From the NCBI GenBank assembly GCA_035940775.1, contig DASZEN010000024.1, positions 46,144 to 110,143 of the forward strand: DNA of 64,000 bases, written 5' to 3'. Shown here in pieces: positions 8,754 through 16,588 of the stretch; the stretch's first letter is position 1, and every line of letters begins with the position of its first letter. This DNA is from DASQYE01 sp035940775. Lineage in GTDB: Bacteria; Acidobacteriota; Blastocatellia; Pyrinomonadales; Pyrinomonadaceae. A program made the translations under genes and the position numbers. The notes below the pieces were generated by a model. That model did not search any database. It was not told the origin of the DNA and was given only the letters and a program-made list of their open reading frames with translations.

Positions 8754-9569
8754 ATGAGAGAGAGTGTGATTACGAGCCGTGACAATGCGCTGGCGAAGCG
8801 CGCGCGCGCGGTGCGCGACCGCAAGCTCGCCCCGTCGATCTTTATAGAGGGCCTGCGCCTGTGCGAAGAGGCCCTTGAGGCTTCCCTTCTCGTTGAAGAC
8901 GTGCTCTGTACGGAGCGTCTCGCGCAGGATGAGCGCGGCGAGCGCCTGCTTCACGCGGCGGCGAGCGCGGGCGCGCGCATCACTTTCATGAGCGAGCAGG
9001 TCTTCGCCTCGGTCTCCGATACGAAGACGCCGCAGGGCATCGCCTTGATCGCTTCGAGGCCAGATACGGGCCCCGAAGCTCTCGTCGGCGACGCGGCGCG
9101 AGTTCCCCTGATCGTAGTCATGCATCGCATCAACAATCCGTCGAACGCCGGGGCGATACTGCGCGCGGCCGAAGCGGCGGGCGCAACCGGGGCAATCGCC
9201 ACGGCGGGCGCGACCGATCTCTTTTCGCCCAGAGCGCTCAGGGGCGCGATGGGCTCCGCCTTTCGGTTGCCGCTTTGGACGGGAGTTGAGTTTCGTGAAG
9301 TGACGGGTTGGTGCGCCGCGCGCGGCATGCGTACGGTTTGCGCTGATCTACGTGCCGCGCGCGTTCATACTGAGATTGATTGGACTACGCCGCGCGCCCT
9401 GATCGTCGGCGCGGAGGCGAGCGGGCTCGATTCGGACGAGGTGGCCGAGGCGGACGAGGCCGTGAGGATTCCGATGCGCCCTCCGGTCGAGAGCCTCAAC
9501 GTCGCCGTCGCCAGCGCGATTCTGCTCTACGAGGCGGCGCGCCAAAGGTTCGAGCGAGCGGTACGCTAA
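8754..9569 (+). CDS. SpoU/TrmH-family RNA 2'-O-methyltransferase
   Basis: 271-residue SPOUT enzyme that methylates a ribose 2'-OH of rRNA or tRNA with SAM. The N-terminal substrate-binding domain begins ITSRDNALAKRARAV. The knotted methyltransferase domain carries motif 1 (HRINNPSNAGAILRAAEA), motif 2 (IVGAEASGLDSDE) and motif 3 (IPMRPPVESLNVAVASAILLYE), all intact. ATG 8754 has GGAAAG about 9 bases upstream. A GTG at 8727 overlaps the previous stop (GTGA) and would add nine residues, so the start is open between these two. The exact target nucleotide is unknown. Confidence 0.9.
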   Translation: MRESVITSRDNALAKRARAVRDRKLAPSIFIEGLRLCEEALEASLLVEDVLCTERLAQDERGERLLHAAASAGARITFMSEQVFASVSDTKTPQGIALIASRPDTGPEALVGDAARVPLIVVMHRINNPSNAGAILRAAEAAGATGAIATAGATDLFSPRALRGAMGSAFRLPLWTGVEFREVTGWCAARGMRTVCADLRAARVHTEIDWTTPRALIVGAEASGLDSDEVAEADEAVRIPMRPPVESLNVAVASAILLYEAARQRFERAVR

Positions 9570-9946
9570 GCAGCCCGACGGGACGATTCGCGCCCGTCCG
9601 CTGCGTCTTGCCGCTTTTCGCCTCTTCTCACTGGCGGCCGGTTTCGGCTAGAATAATCCCCGCGCTGATAGAGATTTCCGAAATCACTCCCCTTGACATA
9701 CGGCACGCCCCCGTCGGGCCGCTCTCTATCCAGCCGCATCGGAATTTCTATGTGAGCGATTTGCAGGTGCTTCCCCCGTCGATGAGCTTACGAGCGCCGT
9801 GGGGGTCGCTTCACTCTCGGGTGGACAGGGTTTTGGCGAAGGACTCATTGGCTATTAATCATCCGTATCAACGACAGGTGGACGAGGGGGCGCGCTACAG
9901 TCTTCTGAGCGGATGGCCGCGCGATGTGGTAAAAGGAGAGAATCCG
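9570..9946 (+). other. Gene-poor stretch upstream of a kinase relic
   Basis: No convincing coding region in 377 bases. A frame stays open on the plus strand, but its translation lacks any recognisable motif and merely continues an out-of-frame shadow of the methylase gene. A perfect TTGACA lies at 9693-9698 with no acceptable -10 at 16-18 bases, so I do not call a promoter. AAAAGGAG at 9931-9938 is the ribosome-binding site of the kinase relic that follows. Confidence 0.5.
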
Positions 9947-10208
9947 ATGCTTGCACCAGACGCCCTTTTGCAATATCGCTATCTCATCGTGCGCCCCGTT
10001 GGCGAGGAAGGCATGGGTGCTGTCTACACTGGCCCGCGACCGGAGGCCCGGCAATACCGTCGCTCTCAAAGAGACTTTCTTCGAGGACGAGACGATGCTT
10101 AAAGCCTTCGCCCGGCCCGGCGACCGCCCCACAGATGGAACGCGCGCCGGTTCTTTGCCGGTGACCGACCCTGCGCGAGCGTCCCGGGCGGCCACCTTGA
10201 AGCGCTGA
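9947..10208 (+). pseudogene. 5' remnant of a Ser/Thr protein kinase gene, frameshifted
   Basis: After AAAAGGAG (9931-9938) and ATG 9947, the frame reads MLAPDALLQYRYLIVRPVGE, then EGMGAVY. This matches the N-terminus and glycine loop of bacterial Ser/Thr kinases (family form: NRYRIVRxLGxGGMGAVYEA). After about base 10033 the kinase sequence continues one frame over: RDRRPGNTVALKETFFEDE, then TMLKAFAR, which includes the VALK lysine motif. This implies a one-base insertion. Beyond that the similarity fades (a weak SLPVTD resembles ALPVVTDHF) and the frame stops at 10208. The remaining catalytic loop, HRD and DFG are absent, so the gene is dead. It sits 65 bases before the first gene of the FHA/PBP/RodA/PP2C/kinase operon. 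Confidence 0.75.
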
Positions 10209-10273
10209 ACCGCGCTCGGAAGCGCGACCCCGCGATCATCGGCCATTTACGGAAAAGACGGTTTGATACTGTT

Positions 10274-11104
10274 ATGAAAAAAGAGCCCGAGAAGAAAGAG
10301 CAGAAGAAGCGGGAGGAGGCGCTGCCGGAGCGCCTTTTCCGACGCGTGCTCGAAGGCATGGGCGAGGTCGTCGACCGTGGCCTCGGGCGCGCTCCGAACA
10401 AGAGCGGGCTAACGACGACACAGTTGATCGAGCGTATGAAGCGCCTGATTGACGAGCGGGCGCGCGACGAGGGCCGAAAGGGGCGCATCGCCCCGCACCT
10501 GCTGAAGCTCAAGGTGGAATGGGGCACGCATTCGGAAGCCCCGCCCGAGATCATACAGGAGCTTGAGCATGAGGTGCTGGCGGCGGCCATAGACCATATC
10601 AACGATCATCGCTATCGCACGCTCGCGCCGCTCAAGATAGAAACAGAGGTCGACATCTTCACCACGGGCATCTCGGTCGATCCGACCTTCGGCGAGTTCG
10701 AGGAAGAATTAAAACAGCAGGACGAAGAGAAACGACGCCTCTCGGAACTCGGCAATCCTCTTATCCCGAAGGGCGGCAAGGGCCCTGCGGATGTCAATTA
10801 CACGGCGCGCGTTACGCTGCCGCGCGGGACGCGCGAAATGCAGCTCACGCTAAAACCCGGCGGCAGGCGTTTGAACGTCGGGCGCGGCTCTGACAACGAT
10901 CTTTTCCTGGATCACGGCAGCGTCTCGAAGATTCACGCCTCGCTTGTGATGAACCGCGAAGGCACGCTGCTGGTCGCCGACACGGGCTCGACCAACGGGA
11001 CATATATAAACGGGCGTCGTCTTGCCTACGGCGAGGCGCGCGCAATCGAAGAGGGGGATGTCGTCGGCTTCGGCGACATCGAGGTACGTTTTCAGAAGAG
11101 ATAG
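10274..11104 (+). CDS. FhaA-like protein: DUF3662 domain plus FHA domain
   Basis: 276 residues, soluble. The highly charged N-terminus (KKEPEKKEQKKREE) leads into a DUF3662-like region (about 17-150, with HLLKLKVEWGT and PLKIETEVDIFTTG). A linker follows, then a canonical FHA phosphothreonine-binding domain (about 178-276) with LNVGRGSDNDL, SVSKIHASL and DTGSTNGTYING, so the Arg, Ser and Asn-Gly phosphopeptide contacts are intact. In Mycobacterium, FhaA has the same two-part design and binds the phosphorylated pseudokinase MviN to control peptidoglycan precursor flipping. The partner here is unknown. It opens the operon, with the PBP gene 10 bases downstream. Confidence 0.85.
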   Translation: MKKEPEKKEQKKREEALPERLFRRVLEGMGEVVDRGLGRAPNKSGLTTTQLIERMKRLIDERARDEGRKGRIAPHLLKLKVEWGTHSEAPPEIIQELEHEVLAAAIDHINDHRYRTLAPLKIETEVDIFTTGISVDPTFGEFEEELKQQDEEKRRLSELGNPLIPKGGKGPADVNYTARVTLPRGTREMQLTLKPGGRRLNVGRGSDNDLFLDHGSVSKIHASLVMNREGTLLVADTGSTNGTYINGRRLAYGEARAIEEGDVVGFGDIEVRFQKR

Positions 11105-11114
11105 CTACACAGGC

Positions 11115-13088
11115 ATGTCATATTTATTACTGCTGATACAGAACACAGCCGCGCCGACGACTACGACGGCGGCGGCAGCCAATGCCGTCCCGCTCGAAAA
11201 GCAACCGGCGTTGCTCTCGGTGATCTACATGGCCGGGCTGGCTTTGATGATCCTGCTTTTGCTGTTCTCGCTCGTACGCAATCGCCGCGCACGCTCTGCG
11301 CTGGCGGCGATTGCGCCAGCCGACCTGCCCGAAGAGGTGCGCCAGCGCCTGGGCTCGACGACGACCAATCGCGGATTGCGCGCGCTGCGCTGGCTCTACG
11401 TAATACTGGCGCTCGCCGTCTTCGGCGCGCACATCTACTGGGCGCGCTATGCCGCCGATCAGAACCAGCGCTTTCAGGAACTGAGCTATAAAGACCTGCG
11501 CAATCGCCGTCTGTCGGAATCCACGTTGCGCGGATGGGTGCTTGATCGCTCGGGCGAGCTGGACAAGGCTTTGGCGACCTACCAGCGCGAGGGCGACAAC
11601 GAGATCGCGCGCTTTTACCCGCTCGACAAGGAGATGGCCCACCTCTTCGGCTCCGACAGGGGCGACCCCGGATTGGAGCGCTCGATGTTCGGCGTGCAGA
11701 GCGGCGCTGTGCCCGAAGCGTGGCAGATAATCGTCGGCGAGAATGTGAGGCAGAAGGCCAATCAGGATGTCCGTTTAACCATTGACCGCGACCTGCAAAA
11801 GGCTGCGGTCGAAGAACTCAAAGGCAAGCACGGCGCGGTCGTCATTCTCAATCCACAGACGGGCGAATTATTGGCCGCCTACAGCGAGCCCTCTTACAGC
11901 CTGAAAGAGGCGCAGGATGAGGAGACCTGGGTTCGCATGGAGGCCAACAAGCGCGATAGCCCGCTGGTGAGCCGCGCGTTCCGCGCCTATTACATACCGG
12001 GCTCGACCTTCAAAACATTTATGATGATCGCCGCGCATCACTACGGGCTTGAGGATTCAAAGTTCAACTGTAGCGGCGGCGGCTACGTCGCCATGCCCGG
12101 CGCAAAGCCTATCTTTGACGACGGCGGCCCTGGCGAGGTTCACGGCACAATCGGAATTGATACGGCCTACGAGGTTTCGTGTAACCAGTACTACGCGCAG
12201 ATGGCTGTCAAGCTCGGGCCCGAGCGTATCAAGGAGGCGGCCCGCCTTGTCGGCATTGGCGCCTACGATACGCCGCCCGAAACGCTCCGGGGACGAATGC
12301 AGCCCGAGATTTGGAACGCCAGTACGGACGCCATCAAGCGCGCTCTGGCTCCGCGCGAGGCGACGATGGTGGCCGGGCCGCTCGGCAGGCTTTTCAATAA
12401 GTTCGACCTCGCGCTCGAAGGCTACGGGCAGGGGTATGCCGGACAGATGACGCCCTTTCAGATGGCGCTGCTGGCCTCGACCATCGGCAACCTGAAAGGC
12501 CAGTTGATGAAGCCGAAGATCGAGTATGATCGCCCGCCGGAGCCCTACAATCAGGTGGTCTCGCCGCAGATGGCCGCCCAGATGCGCGGCATTATGTCGC
12601 TCGTCACACAGGGCTCGCGCGGAACGGCTCGCGGCGTCTTCGGCCCCGTCAAGGCGGCTGGCATTACCAGCGGCGGCAAGACCGGAACGGCGCAGAAGGT
12701 GATGCCGGTTTACGATCCGCGAACGGGCGAGATCAAAACCCGTCACAAGATCGAGAAAGACCCGAAGGGGAACATCATACGCGAGTATGACGTGATCGTG
12801 ACCGACGAAGAGCACCCGCGCATAGACGGATGGTTTCTCTGCATCGCGCCGCTTGAGAATCCGCAGATCGCCATGGCCGTCATCATAGAGGGAGGCGGCT
12901 ACGGCTCGCGCTCGGCGGCCCCGGTCGCGGCCAAGCTTGTCTTGAAGGCGAAGGAGCTTGGACTGCTGGGCGGCCCGCGCACGGCTCCCGCCGAAAGCGG
13001 TAACAGCAATAAACGAGATAGCGGTAACAACAATAATAATAGGGGTCGCCGGGAAACCCCTTCGGATTCCACGACGCGACGCCGCTAG
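11115..13088 (+). CDS. Class B penicillin-binding protein (peptidoglycan D,D-transpeptidase)
   Basis: 657 residues. There are two predicted membrane helices (about 35-55 and 90-112) and then the periplasmic transpeptidase. Catalytic triads are STFK (Ser297-Lys300), SCN (355-357) and KTGT (522-525, GGKTGTAQK), all intact, so it should be active and beta-lactam sensitive. The short pedestal and VRLTIDRDLQKAA entry resemble PbpA/FtsI of actinobacteria. Having two N-terminal helices instead of one is unusual. The Asn/Arg-rich C-terminal tail (NSNKRDSGNNNNNRG) is low complexity. ATG 11115 is chosen because the product then begins with the hydrophobic N-terminus. An upstream in-frame start (11022) would overlap the FHA gene by 83 bases. 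Confidence 0.92.
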   Translation: MSYLLLLIQNTAAPTTTTAAAANAVPLEKQPALLSVIYMAGLALMILLLLFSLVRNRRARSALAAIAPADLPEEVRQRLGSTTTNRGLRALRWLYVILALAVFGAHIYWARYAADQNQRFQELSYKDLRNRRLSESTLRGWVLDRSGELDKALATYQREGDNEIARFYPLDKEMAHLFGSDRGDPGLERSMFGVQSGAVPEAWQIIVGENVRQKANQDVRLTIDRDLQKAAVEELKGKHGAVVILNPQTGELLAAYSEPSYSLKEAQDEETWVRMEANKRDSPLVSRAFRAYYIPGSTFKTFMMIAAHHYGLEDSKFNCSGGGYVAMPGAKPIFDDGGPGEVHGTIGIDTAYEVSCNQYYAQMAVKLGPERIKEAARLVGIGAYDTPPETLRGRMQPEIWNASTDAIKRALAPREATMVAGPLGRLFNKFDLALEGYGQGYAGQMTPFQMALLASTIGNLKGQLMKPKIEYDRPPEPYNQVVSPQMAAQMRGIMSLVTQGSRGTARGVFGPVKAAGITSGGKTGTAQKVMPVYDPRTGEIKTRHKIEKDPKGNIIREYDVIVTDEEHPRIDGWFLCIAPLENPQIAMAVIIEGGGYGSRSAAPVAAKLVLKAKELGLLGGPRTAPAESGNSNKRDSGNNNNNRGRRETPSDSTTRRR

Positions 13089-13181
13089 TCGCGGCGCGCG
13101 TCAGAGGTAAGATAAAACAAAGGGTCTCTGGCCGCCTGAAGCGAGGAGCGGTTTGGTCGCTCCGCTTCGGCTAATGCAATT

Positions 13182-14879
13182 ATGAAGAATCGCGCATCGT
13201 CTCATCTCATCGCACTGTTTCTGATCGTCGGCTTCGAGGTCGCCGGTTATTACGCCACCTACCGTGCCGGGCTGATTCGCGGCTACGAGACTTCCTGGGT
13301 GGGCGGCATCCGTGACCTGTTGATGTATGTTCCGATCATCTTTCTGGTCTTCTGGCTGACGCGGGCGATGCGTTTCGCCGGAAACTGGACGCTCTATACG
13401 ACGGCCATACTGCTCTTCTCCATCGGCATGCTCGTCCAGTACAGGCTCTACAGCGATCCCGAATACAATGCGCGGAACAAGGCGGAGGCGCGCGCGCAGA
13501 AGACGACGACACTGCGTACGCGCTACATAAACGAGTTCTACGACGCCGAGAAGAAGAAGCGGCTCGGTTTGCCCGCGACCGCTCCGCAGCCAGCCGATCT
13601 CGACCGCGAGCCGCACCGCCAATCCAACTATTCCGTAGGGGATGCTCTCGTTTCGAGCTATACGTGGATTCCCATCACGAGCTTCATCTTCTTTGCCGCC
13701 GCTTACTGGTTCTGTGTGCGAGACGGTTTTCTGCTCTGGCTACAGCGGCACAGCTTTATCATCGTGGCGCTCACGCTGATCCCGCTCTCGGCGGCCGTCA
13801 TCACGTCAAGCGCCGGAAAGACTGCGGGCAACATGACGCCCTGGGAGCCGTCGAAGATTCCCTTCCTTCTGGGCTTCGCCGGAATACTCACGGCGCGCTA
13901 CAAGGATTTGGCGCGCACCTACTGGGGAATGCCGCGCGCGCGTGATGTCGTGCCGCTTCTGGCGATGGCCGTCATGCCCTTCGTGCCGTTCTTTGCGCTC
14001 AAGGACTTCGGACAGATGCTCGTCTTTAGCGGAGCCTACGCGACGCTCTACCTTGTGGCGGTGCGGCGCTGGCCGCAGCTTCTTCTGTTCGTCGGCTCGG
14101 TCGCGCTCGTCGCCAGTATCCTGGTCGTCGGCGCGCTGCCCCGAGACATTCAGGAGAACGTCCCCTACCTGCCGACCATCGCGCGCCCGGTCGTCGCCGT
14201 GCTGCCCGACCGTATTCAACAGCGCTTTCATCTCTGGCTCGACGGCTTCAATCCCCCTTCGCCCGAAATCTCCTGGTGGAAGAAGGATTATCAAGAGGCG
14301 CTCGCCAAAGATCAGAAGATGAGAGAGCTGGCGGCCGAGAGCCCTGCCATGCAGAGGACGGTCAACGTCGATGTGTGGTTCGACCGCGCTGCTTTTCAAC
14401 CGGCGCAGGCCGTCTTCGGCATCGCTTCGGGCGGCACGACGGGTCGCGGGCTCGGCCTCGGTTTCGCGGAAGTGATTCCGGTCGCCGACTCAGACTATAT
14501 CTACGCCGCCATCGGCGAAGAGCTGGGGCTCGCCGGAGGAGCGATCATTATCCTGGCGTTGATCGTATTCGTCTCGGCTGGCGTTCGCACTTCGATTGAG
14601 GCGCGTGATATGTTTACCAAGCTGTGCTCCGCCGGTTTGACGGCCTTCATCGGTTTTCAGGCGCTGGTTAATATCGGCGGCGTGACGCGCGCCCTGCCGA
14701 TGACGGGCATCACGCTCCCGTTCGTCAGCCACGGCGGTTTCAGTTTGATTACCAGTTTCGCTATGCTCGGAATGCTGATGGCCTTCTCTCATCGCAACGC
14801 GCGCGACGCGGCCGTAGCCTCGCGCACGGTTCGAGAGACGGCCGCCAGCGATCCCTCTATTCCGGAGGCAGTCCAATGA
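13182..14879 (+). CDS. rodA: RodA/FtsW/SpoVE (SEDS) peptidoglycan glycosyltransferase
   Basis: Polytopic membrane protein (565 residues) that polymerises lipid II together with a class B PBP, which is encoded just upstream. SEDS markers: ALKDFGQMLV, with the Asp equivalent to the catalytic Asp of RodA (PDLGT); FGIASGGTTGRGLGLGF; DSDYIYAAIGEELGL; and the C-terminal TLPFVSHGGFSLI. It is about 150 residues longer than typical RodA because of two soluble insertions: a charged loop after the third helix (about 95-148) and a periplasmic insert around 360-400 (PPSPEISWWKKDYQEALAK). The stop overlaps the phosphatase start by 4 bases (ATGA), showing translational coupling. Confidence 0.93.
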   Translation: MKNRASSHLIALFLIVGFEVAGYYATYRAGLIRGYETSWVGGIRDLLMYVPIIFLVFWLTRAMRFAGNWTLYTTAILLFSIGMLVQYRLYSDPEYNARNKAEARAQKTTTLRTRYINEFYDAEKKKRLGLPATAPQPADLDREPHRQSNYSVGDALVSSYTWIPITSFIFFAAAYWFCVRDGFLLWLQRHSFIIVALTLIPLSAAVITSSAGKTAGNMTPWEPSKIPFLLGFAGILTARYKDLARTYWGMPRARDVVPLLAMAVMPFVPFFALKDFGQMLVFSGAYATLYLVAVRRWPQLLLFVGSVALVASILVVGALPRDIQENVPYLPTIARPVVAVLPDRIQQRFHLWLDGFNPPSPEISWWKKDYQEALAKDQKMRELAAESPAMQRTVNVDVWFDRAAFQPAQAVFGIASGGTTGRGLGLGFAEVIPVADSDYIYAAIGEELGLAGGAIIILALIVFVSAGVRTSIEARDMFTKLCSAGLTAFIGFQALVNIGGVTRALPMTGITLPFVSHGGFSLITSFAMLGMLMAFSHRNARDAAVASRTVRETAASDPSIPEAVQ

Positions 14880-16474
14880 AAGAGCCTACGAACTCAGTCG
14901 AAGTTGAGGCAGCCGTGGTCACGGATCGGGGCCTGAGCGAGAAGCGCCCGCTCAACGAAGACTCTTTTCTAGCCGACGAGAAGCGTCGCATCTTCGCCGT
15001 CGCCGACGGTGTTGGCGGCGCGCAGGCCGGTGAGGTCGCGTCGCGAACGGCGATGGAAGTCCTCGACGAAGCGTTTCGTCATCAGGTCGACGGCTCTGAT
15101 ATAGAAGACCTGATGGAGATCGCCATTCAACGCGCCAACGCCTCGATTCATCGCATGGCGCAGGAGCATCCGAAGCTTTCGACGATGGCCACCACAGTCG
15201 TCGCGCTTCATCTTGACGGTCACACGGCGACCATCGGCCACGTCGGCGATTCGCGTCTCTACCGTCTCACGCCCGACGGCGAGCTTCATCGCGAAACCCG
15301 CGATCATTCCGTCGTCGAGGAAGAGGTGCGCGCCGGTCGGATGACGCAGGAACAGGCCGCCAATCATCCGAGCCGCAATGTCATCAGCCGCGCCCTCGGC
15401 GCTGAGGACGGCGTCGAAGTCGACATGAATACCATCGAGGTCGAGAACGGCACGGCTTTTCTGCTCTGCTCGGACGGCATCACGCGCCATATCCCCGACA
15501 AGGAGATACGCGAGCTTCTCAGCAGCCGGATGTCGCTCGAAGAGGTCTGCGACGAGATGAAGAAACGCTGCTATGAGCGCGGCGCTGAGGATAACCTGAC
15601 GGCCGTCATCGTGCGCGTCGGCGCTCCGGCCCGCGCGCCAACCACCACGGATGACATTGATCGCACGATCGACACCCTCGCCAACCCCTCTCTGGCCCGC
15701 ACCATGCCCGGCAATACGAACGCCGCAAGTATGGAGGCGACGGTCGAGACAGCGCCCGCACAGGGAACCCTGCAACCGGCATCGCGCGTCGCTTTTCCAA
15801 TCCCCACGGCAGAGCCCGTCCCGGTCACGGACGCTAATAACACAGGCCGCGCCGCCGCTGCCGCCGAGGAGATATCCGCAGCGAGCCACACTTCGACCGA
15901 GACCAAATCAGGGCCGAGCGCGTCCGGCAGGCTTGCGCGCGCGCTCGTGCTGCTCCTGATCGGCGTGGTCGCCGGAGCGGCGGTCGCTTATTATGGAAAA
16001 GCCTTTTACGAGCGACGGCTGGCCGGGCAGAATCAACCGTCAGCCGCCGCCAGCCCCACGCCTGCTGCGGCCGCCGCCCCCGCGCCGGAAGACCCCGCCA
16101 TCAGTTTCGACAGGAAACGCAGAGAGGTCGATAGCGCTCCCTCGCAATGGCTCCTGAGCGGGTTGCCAGCCGAGCTGACGAAACAGAATATAATCCGACC
16201 GGAGGATTCCGCCGACCCCGATTTCCTGTACCTGTACGGGCGCGCGCTGCTTTTGACGGGCGAGTATGATAGGGCGCTCGGCGCGTTTGAGCTGGCGATC
16301 ACAAAGGCTGAGGAGCGCAGCCCCGGAGTCCGCACTCCACAGAAGGTTGATGCGCGGTTGGCGCGCGCCGCCGCCGCACTGATGCGACCCGCTAATTCCC
16401 TGGTGGTGCAACCGGCAATCAACTCCCTGAACGAAGTCGTAGAGAAGAAGGAAGGCGTAAAACCGTCGCCGTAG
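14876..16474 (+). CDS. PP2C-family Ser/Thr phosphatase with transmembrane segment and extracytoplasmic TPR-like domain
   Basis: 532 residues. The cytoplasmic PP2C/PPM catalytic domain (about 8-246) has RPLNEDS, VADGVGG, GHVGDSRLYR, CSDGITRH and AEDNLTAVIV, so the metal-binding Asp residues are intact. A long Pro/Ala/Thr-rich linker follows, then one membrane helix (about 356-376), another Ala/Pro linker and a helical domain with a TPR-like LYLYGRALLLTGEYDRALGAFELAI. The architecture equals mycobacterial PstP, except that the outside part here looks like TPR. It should dephosphorylate targets of the kinase encoded next. It overlaps rodA by 4 bases. Confidence 0.92.
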   Translation: MKEPTNSVEVEAAVVTDRGLSEKRPLNEDSFLADEKRRIFAVADGVGGAQAGEVASRTAMEVLDEAFRHQVDGSDIEDLMEIAIQRANASIHRMAQEHPKLSTMATTVVALHLDGHTATIGHVGDSRLYRLTPDGELHRETRDHSVVEEEVRAGRMTQEQAANHPSRNVISRALGAEDGVEVDMNTIEVENGTAFLLCSDGITRHIPDKEIRELLSSRMSLEEVCDEMKKRCYERGAEDNLTAVIVRVGAPARAPTTTDDIDRTIDTLANPSLARTMPGNTNAASMEATVETAPAQGTLQPASRVAFPIPTAEPVPVTDANNTGRAAAAAEEISAASHTSTETKSGPSASGRLARALVLLLIGVVAGAAVAYYGKAFYERRLAGQNQPSAAASPTPAAAAAPAPEDPAISFDRKRREVDSAPSQWLLSGLPAELTKQNIIRPEDSADPDFLYLYGRALLLTGEYDRALGAFELAITKAEERSPGVRTPQKVDARLARAAAALMRPANSLVVQPAINSLNEVVEKKEGVKPSP

Positions 16475-16588
16475 CTGGCCTGGAATAAGGTTCGCCGACA
16501 CTGGCCCATGCTTTTTTCAACAAGCTTTTATTCAAGGCATCTCCAGGGCGCGCCAGTTGCTCTAAATGAAAGCGCGGGCGGATGAGGG

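Noticed and set aside
9693..9698. Perfect TTGACA
   Set aside because: No -10-like hexamer at 16-18 bases. Probably chance.
9380..9946. Plus-strand frame running from inside the methylase gene up to the kinase relic
   Set aside because: No motif before the MLAPD start. The upstream part is out-of-frame methylase sequence.
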